DNA from: Actinobacillus porcinus
Lineage (GTDB): Bacteria > Pseudomonadota > Gammaproteobacteria > Enterobacterales > Pasteurellaceae
Assembly (NCBI RefSeq): GCF_901764995.1
Contig: NZ_CABFKI010000004.1
Location: forward strand, 1-64,000
DNA: 64,000 nucleotides
Reading direction: 5' to 3'
Under the pieces are notes generated by a model. The model searched no databases. It was not told the origin of the DNA and was given only the letters and a program-made list of their open reading frames with translations. Shown in pieces: positions 57,285-64,000 of the stretch. The translations under genes and the position numbers were made by a program. The first letter of the stretch is position 1. The number at the start of each line of letters is the position of its first letter.

Positions 57285-58478
57285 ATGAATAAGTTATTAG
57301 AAATAGACGGCTCAGATCTTAGTGATATTTTTCCTTATCTAAAAGATGAATATTGTCACTATAGTGAATTTTTACTTGTAGATAAGCCTTACAAAGAATT
57401 AGGATTAGATAAACCACCCGCTGAGTGGATAGCATATACTCATTATCAAGAATATCATAATGTGAAAATCCTTGAGCATAAATACGAAGAAAATGGAAAA
57501 GGAGAACAGTATGAATTCTATATTATCGAGCATAATACGAAAACTAGCTATAAAGATGAACTATATAATCAATATTCAGATAAAAAACAAAAAACGTTTG
57601 TTGATATCGTATTTAAAAATATTGATGAATTTACTCGATTCTTTAATTCACCACATAAAGATATTTTTAGTTACACATCCCTAGACAGGGTTTTATTTAT
57701 TGATAAACTCTCAAAAACGACAACACATAAGGCTGTGTTATCTGAATTTTCTTATGGGCTAGAAATAATTTTTCAAAGTTATTACGATATTCCGATTAGT
57801 AATAATCATTGTCTCTATATTATTCCATCTCAAGGGAAATACACAACAGATTGGGGCGAGAATTATAACGGACATATTTATTTGTTATATCACTTAAATA
57901 TTATTACTATCATCACCCCTAAATTTAGGTTTAGTATTGCAATAGACAAATATCAATCTAAATACCAAAATGAAAAAGCCATCCCTATTTATGAAATTCA
58001 TAAGATAATAAATGGTGGGGAAGAAGTATTTAATAAATATTTAGGAAAATATGCTGATTTATTTCAAGATCAAACGGATTCATATGCATATATAAATGAT
58101 GTTTTTTCCATCTTAAAAGCAATGGAAAAAGATTATTACCTTACTTATAAAGGAATGACCGAGAGCGACTATGAGTTATTTGTTTCACATTTTGATCATA
58201 ATGAAGCGGAATTCTATAATAAAAATACAGGGGCATATAGCACTAAGTTCGCTCAAGATATGCAAGATTATTATAATGAGTTATATGCTCAAGAAGAACG
58301 TTCTGATTTAGAATTGGAATTACAAATTCTTAGAGAGCAATGTAAAACATTACAAAACCAAGTTGCAGCAACGATGAGTGTTGAAGACTATAAAATCTTT
58401 AAACTAAAATTGCATATTCAACATTTAAAAAATTACATCAAAGATCTAGAGTCTAAACTTCCTTCCCCTATCTGGTAA
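57285..58478 (+). CDS. Unrecognised protein with C-terminal coiled coil, 397 aa
   Basis: I do not recognise a family. No signal peptide or membrane helix is visible. The middle (about 150-230) is beta-rich with aromatic residues (HCLYIIPSQGKYTTDWGENYNGHIYLLYHL). The last 60 residues are a coiled coil (ERSDLELELQILREQ… LHIQHLKNYIKDLESKL). It follows the Sel1-repeat gene by one base and has low GC, so the two probably form a pair. A hairpin follows at 58510-58549. Confidence 0.7.
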   Translation: MNKLLEIDGSDLSDIFPYLKDEYCHYSEFLLVDKPYKELGLDKPPAEWIAYTHYQEYHNVKILEHKYEENGKGEQYEFYIIEHNTKTSYKDELYNQYSDKKQKTFVDIVFKNIDEFTRFFNSPHKDIFSYTSLDRVLFIDKLSKTTTHKAVLSEFSYGLEIIFQSYYDIPISNNHCLYIIPSQGKYTTDWGENYNGHIYLLYHLNIITIITPKFRFSIAIDKYQSKYQNEKAIPIYEIHKIINGGEEVFNKYLGKYADLFQDQTDSYAYINDVFSILKAMEKDYYLTYKGMTESDYELFVSHFDHNEAEFYNKNTGAYSTKFAQDMQDYYNELYAQEERSDLELELQILREQCKTLQNQVAATMSVEDYKIFKLKLHIQHLKNYIKDLESKLPSPIW

Positions 58479-58509
58479 GATCTCATACCTTACTCAGTGA
58501 ATTATCCCT

Positions 58510-58549
58510 AATCTGACAGCCTTAGCCGATCTGCTATCGCTGTCAGATT
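58510..58549. terminator. Hairpin after the 397-aa gene
   Basis: AATCTGACAGC and GCTGTCAGATT (11 bp, perfect) enclose an 18-nt loop, 31 bp after the stop. There is no long T run, so it may be a weak terminator. Confidence 0.5.
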
Positions 58550-58689
58550 ATTCTCATTGCTCAATCAGGAATATCCATATTCCCTCCATTTTTGATCTTA
58601 CCTTGACTTGATTTTCTATCAATACTTTGTCAAAATGTATACTATTCGTATCGTTTGGATGATTATATTTATCTTATTTGGAGTTACCT

Positions 58690-59730
58690 ATGCAAAAACT
58701 ACCTACCTATGTTGTCCTTCTCACTTCATCTATTTTAGTGGGTTGTGATAAATATGACCTAAAAATCCCACAAGATCTTCAAACTGTAGAGTTTTATACC
58801 GCAAATGAAGAAAAGGCTTTGAAAGCTAAAAAAGAATGTGAACAGATCGAGAATGAAATCAAGCAAATTTCTCGCTCCATTCCTAAATCAGAACAGCAAG
58901 AATTCGATAAATACTTATCACAATCTGACTACTCTAAATTCAGAAAGAATTGCAGAAACGCTATAGACGGTTTAGATAATATTAAATACCAAAAAGAAAA
59001 AGCGGAAAGAGAACAACAAGAAGCAAAGGAACAGGCTGAGAAAGAAGCAAGAAAAGATGAAATTATTAAGTATATGAAAAATGCCTATGCATCATCCTAT
59101 GAGCAACTACCATGGCAAGACGGTCTTTCTAAAATTTTAAGCGAAACTATCACTTCTACTAGTCATCCTGATTCTGATCCTGCAGGAAAGTTTTTTGGCT
59201 ATAGAAACGAAGACATGTCTTCTATCGATAGAAATATGATCAAAAAGTTGGGGAATTCGGATATAGAATCGCATATCGAATATGGTTATGAATTAGCATT
59301 AGATGACAAAAACGAACTTGCTTTAATATATTCCGCAAACCAACTTTGGCAAAAAGGCTTAGCTGAGTTAAAAGCGAAGAACTATGCTGAGCTTGCTGTC
59401 GATGAATCTTACTGCAAAAAAGATAAAAGAAAATATTCTGCCTGTGATGTATGGAGACAAGCTATTTCTGAGAAACGTGCAGAAATTGTTAAAAATTACA
59501 CCCTAAATTATGATAGTTTAAAAACAGACTATAACCAATGTGTTGTTCAATTGGAAGATTATTTGAAATCAGTCAATGTGGGCAAAAATGACACGGGTGT
59601 TCCTTATAATATTTTAAAAGGTATTCAAGAAACTGAAAAAAATATTTATGCAAAATACCCTTGTTCTGAAACGGAAGAAGCATTACGAAAATTAAATTTA
59701 AACTTCGATCACTATGAGAAACTAGATTAA
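58690..59730 (+). CDS. Predicted lipoprotein with coiled coil, 346 aa
   Basis: N-terminal lipoprotein signal MQKLPTYVVLLTSSILVGC, with the lipobox Cys at 19. A charged coiled-coil region (about 35-125, rich in E, K and Q: KYQKEKAEREQQEAKEQAEK) follows, then a mixed region with six further Cys residues. The track frame opens 12 bases earlier at a TTG, but GGAG sits at the right distance before the ATG at 58690. The next gene begins one base after its stop. No family recognised. Confidence 0.7.
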   Translation: MQKLPTYVVLLTSSILVGCDKYDLKIPQDLQTVEFYTANEEKALKAKKECEQIENEIKQISRSIPKSEQQEFDKYLSQSDYSKFRKNCRNAIDGLDNIKYQKEKAEREQQEAKEQAEKEARKDEIIKYMKNAYASSYEQLPWQDGLSKILSETITSTSHPDSDPAGKFFGYRNEDMSSIDRNMIKKLGNSDIESHIEYGYELALDDKNELALIYSANQLWQKGLAELKAKNYAELAVDESYCKKDKRKYSACDVWRQAISEKRAEIVKNYTLNYDSLKTDYNQCVVQLEDYLKSVNVGKNDTGVPYNILKGIQETEKNIYAKYPCSETEEALRKLNLNFDHYEKLD

Positions 59731-59731
59731 C

Positions 59732-60235
59732 ATGAATAAATTAAAACATATCATAACCGAACTGTTGAAAAATGAAAAAATTAAAATATTTTTCAACAAA
59801 GTTATTCATCTTATAAAAGGATTAAAACAACATGTTGTTATCAATAATCTGATCAATAAAACGGTCAATTTTGTAAAACAGCATAAAGCCATTTCTGTTG
59901 CTATTGCGGTAAGTGTTGTCGCTATTCCCCCATTAATTACACCGACATCACATTACCCAAAAGAATGTCGTGGCTTAACAGGAGAAACGGATTATCGTGG
60001 TGGAATGCCTTGGAATGATAATTATGTGCCTGAATTATCTCTATTAGCATTTGAAGAAGATCCAAAACTTCTCTTAGGAAAAAAAGGAGGGATGTTTACT
60101 TATTACGATGATGATATTCTTCCTGAATTATTTGAAGCTAAATATTCTCGATTAGTAACAAGCTCTGGTAAAAAAAGTGCTGAAATTTATAGAGAACAAC
60201 TTGCTAAAGCTTGTCAAAAATATAGAGAAGAATAA
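59732..60235 (+). CDS. Unrecognised protein with one membrane helix, 167 aa
   Basis: A basic amphipathic N-terminus (about 1-50), one hydrophobic segment (about 53-68, AISVAIAVSVVAIPPLI), then a 95-residue domain with RGGMPWNDNYVPE and YYDDDILPELFE. It could be an inner-membrane protein with a periplasmic domain working with the lipoprotein encoded one base upstream. A terminator (60252-60278) closes the pair. No family recognised. Confidence 0.65.
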   Translation: MNKLKHIITELLKNEKIKIFFNKVIHLIKGLKQHVVINNLINKTVNFVKQHKAISVAIAVSVVAIPPLITPTSHYPKECRGLTGETDYRGGMPWNDNYVPELSLLAFEEDPKLLLGKKGGMFTYYDDDILPELFEAKYSRLVTSSGKKSAEIYREQLAKACQKYREE

Positions 60236-60251
60236 ATATCATATTCCTATT

Positions 60252-60278
60252 AGCACTCTATTTCAGAGTGCTTTTTTA
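60252..60278 (+). terminator. Terminator after the 167-aa gene
   Basis: AGCACTCT-atttc-AGAGTGCT followed by a T-rich stretch (TTTTTATT), 16 bp after the stop. The 3' end of the minus-strand gene at 60263 runs through it. Confidence 0.8.
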
Positions 60279-60760
60279 TTATCCTTTTCTCTAAAAACGA
60301 ACTTTCTTGCCCAAATAGTAAACTGCTTTAAAAAATATAAAACACGAAATACATCACCTGATAAACAACAAATCTTCATTTCACCCCAAGTGCGGTTAAA
60401 ACGAAGTCCAAATTTTTCATTTTTATGTTCCCTTAATGTATTCTTTTCATATATATCACAAATATGATGACTAATATCAATAAGATCAGAAATTAAGTCA
60501 ATCGATAAATAGGATAAATCTATTCTGATTTTAAACTCTTTCAGGAACGGATCTTGATGTTCTCTTAAAACATAAAAGCGATTACGAGAAACAAACATAA
60601 AAAAATTTTCCACGGAAATATTAAGGACATTTTCTTCAATAGTTTCTCTAATATCATTCTCATCAAAATCCGCTATAGTCCAAGCCATAGATAAATTCAG
60701 CGTATAGCTTTTATTCCCTAATAGTCTTACTTTTCTCAATATATTTTCATTTGTCATCAT
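60263..60760 (-). CDS. Unrecognised protein, 165 aa
   Basis: An AT-rich gene with no recognised family. It has acidic stretches (IADFDENDIRETIEENV) and an aromatic C-terminus (WARKFVFREKDNKKAL). GGAG precedes the start, which favours the ATG at 60760 (MMTNENIL) or the next codon. Convergent with the lipoprotein pair. It contains an uptake-signal core (AAGTGCGGT at about 60389-60397). Confidence 0.55.
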   Translation of the reverse strand: MMTNENILRKVRLLGNKSYTLNLSMAWTIADFDENDIRETIEENVLNISVENFFMFVSRNRFYVLREHQDPFLKEFKIRIDLSYLSIDLISDLIDISHHICDIYEKNTLREHKNEKFGLRFNRTWGEMKICCLSGDVFRVLYFLKQFTIWARKFVFREKDNKKAL

Positions 60761-60800
60761 AATTATTCTCCTTTTATTTAATGAACTAAAAGGAAAGAAA

Positions 60801-60892
60801 AATCCCCTTTTAGATTACAAAAAAATATCATCTAAAGGGGATTTCGTTATAAATAATGTACGTTCTGAAACTTGGTCTGTCAAGGTCTTGAC
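60801..60892. promoter_or_regulatory. Inverted repeat and palindrome upstream of the XRE gene
   Basis: AATCCCCTTT-t-AGA (60801-60814) pairs with TCTAAAGGGGATT (60831-60843). At 60879-60892 lies the perfect palindrome GTCAAG-gt-CTTGAC. The second is a plausible operator for the XRE regulator at 61032, 140 bp downstream, or for the minus-strand gene. Confidence 0.4.
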
Positions 60893-61031
60893 GAGATAAA
60901 AATATTTTCAAAAACACTGTATACTACCCGCAGAGAATCGATACTTTATTTAGTGATAAATCGAATGTAAATTATCGATGCGCTATAGATAGTATGTAGC
61001 ATATTCTTCTCGGCTTTTATAAAGTCAAGAT

Positions 61032-61259
61032 ATGAATAAAGAAGAACGTGAAATCCTATTAAAACAACTTGGTCTATCAATCAAGTTAGAACGAGTCAGA
61101 AAAGGCTTATCTCAAGAAGATCTTGCCGAACTATCAGGCTTACACCGTACTTATATTGGTATGGTGGAGCGTGCTGAGCGTAATATTAGTGTGCTCAATT
61201 TAGTGCTGATTGCTAAAGCACTTGATACTTCAATCGATACACTATTAAACTGGCGATAG
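61032..61259 (+). CDS. Small XRE-family regulator (controller-protein-like), 75 aa
   Basis: A single lambda-repressor-like helix-turn-helix covers almost the whole protein (LGLSIKLERVRKGLSQEDLAELSGLHRTYIGMVERAERNISVLNLVLIAKAL). Size and sequence resemble the C proteins that time restriction-modification systems, but no methylase or nuclease gene is nearby. It is an orphan here. A terminator follows at 61274-61320. Confidence 0.75.
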   Translation: MNKEEREILLKQLGLSIKLERVRKGLSQEDLAELSGLHRTYIGMVERAERNISVLNLVLIAKALDTSIDTLLNWR

Positions 61260-61273
61260 GCTAACATAAATCT

Positions 61274-61320
61274 AAAGCGCGGTGAAAAAATACATTATTT
61301 CCCACCGCGCTTTTCTTTTT
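61274..61320 (+). terminator. Terminator after the XRE gene
   Basis: AAAGCGCGGTG and CACCGCGCTTT pair (11 bp), with CTTTTT after. This is a variant inverted uptake-signal pair (GCGCGGT in place of GTGCGGT). Confidence 0.8.
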
Positions 61321-61328
61321 AAACTAAC

Positions 61329-61398
61329 CGGTATTATGTGCTCCTTACGCAAGCTCACCACTTGTACTTCCGCTTTGCGCAACGGCTACATCATACCG
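61329..61398. repeat. 70-bp relative of the composite inverted-repeat element
   Basis: Ends CGGTATTATGTG (61329-61340) and ACATCATACCG (61388-61398) pair, and the inner parts GCAAG…/…TTGCGC match in part. The end sequence is the same as that of the element at 28400-28562. Confidence 0.55.
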
Positions 61399-61401
61399 AA
61401 G

Positions 61402-62250
61402 TTACTTATCCCAAGGGTAAACACCACCATGTCGCTCAAGATTTTGTTGTTGCTTTTGAGCCATCACTTGGTAATTTAGTTGTCTAACTTCTTCACGACT
61501 TAACCCCGGAAAAGCTTTTTCGACTGATAAAATAAACCCCATATCATATTTATCTAAATCATACAGATAATTGACAGTGAATTGTTTTGTACAACAATGA
61601 GAAACATTAAATTGCACCAATGCATTAAACACATTTGTGTCATTATGAATACCGCTATACCAAAAACGAGAAATACCAATGGCTAACTCTCGACGCATCA
61701 TATAACAATTCGTATCAATATGATGAGCTTTATGCGCAGTCGTATGCATCGCCAGAATTTGCCCATTCACCAAAATCTGGAAATTATAGGGATTATCGAG
61801 TTTATTCTCATAAAAACCAATTGATTCCAGCGTATCCTTACTAATAAACTGCTCAGCAGGCGAGTAAAAATTACGCAATGCATAAACATAATCTGCCCCT
61901 GATTCATTCAGGGTTTTAACACATTGCTCAACATGATTGGGTTCATACCAGTTATCATCATCCAAATAACAAATCGCGGCTTCTTTTACTAAAAAAGGCG
62001 CAATTGCATTAATACTACTATTTGTCCAACCATCCGCTCCGGTATTCATTGGCAAATAAATCGCGGTTACCTCAGGATATTTATCCAAAATGGCTTTCGC
62101 ATCTGCACGAAATTGCTCACCGTCTACAAATACATAATGTTTACAAGGGTAAGTTTGTGCTTTCACACTCAAAATCGCGCGTTCAAGCTGCGCCCGACCA
62201 ATGGTGGAGGTAATCACCGCTACGGATAATGTTTGATTCGCTGTTTGCAT
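61402..62250 (-). CDS. Family 2-type glycosyltransferase, 282 aa
   Basis: GT-A fold. N-terminal VAVITSTIGRAQLERAILSVKAQTYP nucleotide-sugar motif, DxD-like YLDDDNWYEP (about 120-129), and a central region PYNFQILVNGQILAMHTTAHKAHHIDTN. It is probably a glycan-building enzyme for lipooligosaccharide or capsule, but the acceptor cannot be told. A GTG farther upstream (62325) would add 25 residues; the ATG at 62250 starts right before the first beta strand and is preferred. Downstream of serS with a terminator between. Confidence 0.8.
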   Translation of the reverse strand: MQTANQTLSVAVITSTIGRAQLERAILSVKAQTYPCKHYVFVDGEQFRADAKAILDKYPEVTAIYLPMNTGADGWTNSSINAIAPFLVKEAAICYLDDDNWYEPNHVEQCVKTLNESGADYVYALRNFYSPAEQFISKDTLESIGFYENKLDNPYNFQILVNGQILAMHTTAHKAHHIDTNCYMMRRELAIGISRFWYSGIHNDTNVFNALVQFNVSHCCTKQFTVNYLYDLDKYDMGFILSVEKAFPGLSREEVRQLNYQVMAQKQQQNLERHGGVYPWDK

Positions 62251-62404
62251 AACTTTTTTATCTCTTGAATGGTCAAATAAAGTGGGCAAATTATCACAGT
62301 TATGGGGGATAAATGCAAACGGCACACCAGGATTATCTTTGTTCTTGTGACAATTATTGCATGGCGAATAAGGTCTGTTTATCTTGTAACCCTATAAAAA
62401 CAAC

Positions 62405-62430
62405 AAAGGCGAACGCTCAGGTTCGCCTTT
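62405..62430 (-). terminator. serS terminator
   Basis: AAAGGCGAAC-gctcag-GTTCGCCTTT, a 10-bp perfect stem, followed on the minus strand by GTTGTTTTTAT. It lies 16 bp after the serS stop. Confidence 0.85.
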
Positions 62431-62446
62431 AATATCAATGGATAGC

Positions 62447-63775
<1,329 letters not shown>

Positions 63776-63826
63776 TTAACGTGAATTCAGGGAAAAATAC
63801 AGCAGTACTACTCACACTAAATATGT

Positions 63827-64000
63827 CTATTTTTTCCACCGCACTTTATCACTCAATTTATCTTGCTCCCTTAGCCAATCTAATTTTTCTTTGATTTTAA
63901 TTTCCATTCCGCGATTGGTGGGGAAATAAAATTGCGTGTCTTTTAGTGCTTCAGGGAAATAATTTTCACCGGCGGCGTAAGCATTGGGTTCATCGTGAGC
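63827..64000 (-). CDS. rarA: RarA (MgsA), replication-associated recombination ATPase, 3' end only
   Basis: Partial: the gene runs off the right edge. The visible 57 codons read [20 protein letters not shown], then [20 protein letters not shown], then [17 protein letters not shown], ending at TAG 63827-63829. The YFPTNRGxExKIxEKLxWLxxQD ending is the C-terminus of the RarA AAA+ ATPase, which acts at stalled replication forks. The gene lies upstream of serS on the same strand, as in relatives. An uptake signal is embedded in its last codons. Confidence 0.88.
   Translation of the reverse strand, partial: AHDEPNAYAAGENYFPEALKDTQFYFPTNRGMEIKIKEKLDWLREQDKLSDKVRWKK

Overview
The window is a chromosomal segment of a gamma-proteobacterium of the family Pasteurellaceae, from the Haemophilus/Aggregatibacter side. 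It is studded with the Hin-type DNA uptake signal AAGTGCGGT/ACCGCACTT, often as inverted pairs that act as terminators. Gene content is typical of that group: glgBXCAP-malQ, a fused trpCF, nimR-nikKLMQO and an hyb/hyp hydrogenase. The species cannot be fixed from the sequence alone.

Layout. 1-4853: a 1549-residue trimeric autotransporter adhesin. 4854-10097: an accessory strip of small toxin-antitoxin loci, most of them eroded (lone HTH antitoxin; ParD/ParE-like pair with a stopped toxin; HigA-like antidote with a toxin remnant). It also holds a compact three-gene operon on the minus strand: ADP-ribosyltransferase-like protein, small protein, SecB-like chaperone. I read this operon as a CmdTAC-type toxin-antitoxin-chaperone phage-defence system. 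An internally deleted IS3-family element and a 3' gene remnant end the strip. The strip is full of palindromic repeats that sit at the broken ends.

10166-26126: one nickel/hydrogenase locus. It holds hypBDE behind an FNR-like site, hypF on the other strand, hybOABCDE-hypC, nimR facing away from the nickel importer nikKLMQO, and hypA. Together these import nickel, build the NiFe(CN)2CO centre and make a membrane-bound uptake hydrogenase. Base composition switches sharply several times inside hybO, hybA and hybC, which suggests replacement by transformation.

26235-44611: thrS, then the minus-strand glycogen operon malQ-glgB-glgX-glgC-glgA-glgP, a fructosamine-kinase-family gene, an OmpA-domain lipoprotein and sohB. 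44721-51729: the trp operon (trpE-G-D-CF-B-A) behind a promoter that overlaps a TrpR operator. 51746-52507: a four-hairpin element and a BrnT/BrnA toxin-antitoxin pair. 52681-55596: glnE.

55597-62250: a second accessory stretch, AT-rich, of mostly unrecognised genes (Sel1-repeat protein, a 397-residue unknown, a lipoprotein, a one-TM protein, a minus-strand unknown, an XRE regulator) followed by a glycosyltransferase. The window ends with serS and the 3' end of rarA, both on the minus strand.

A recurring theme is families of short GC-rich hairpins with tiny loops. They lie between genes, inside operons and at the edges of damaged genes. Two four-hairpin elements and a composite element with long terminal inverted repeats are the most distinctive.
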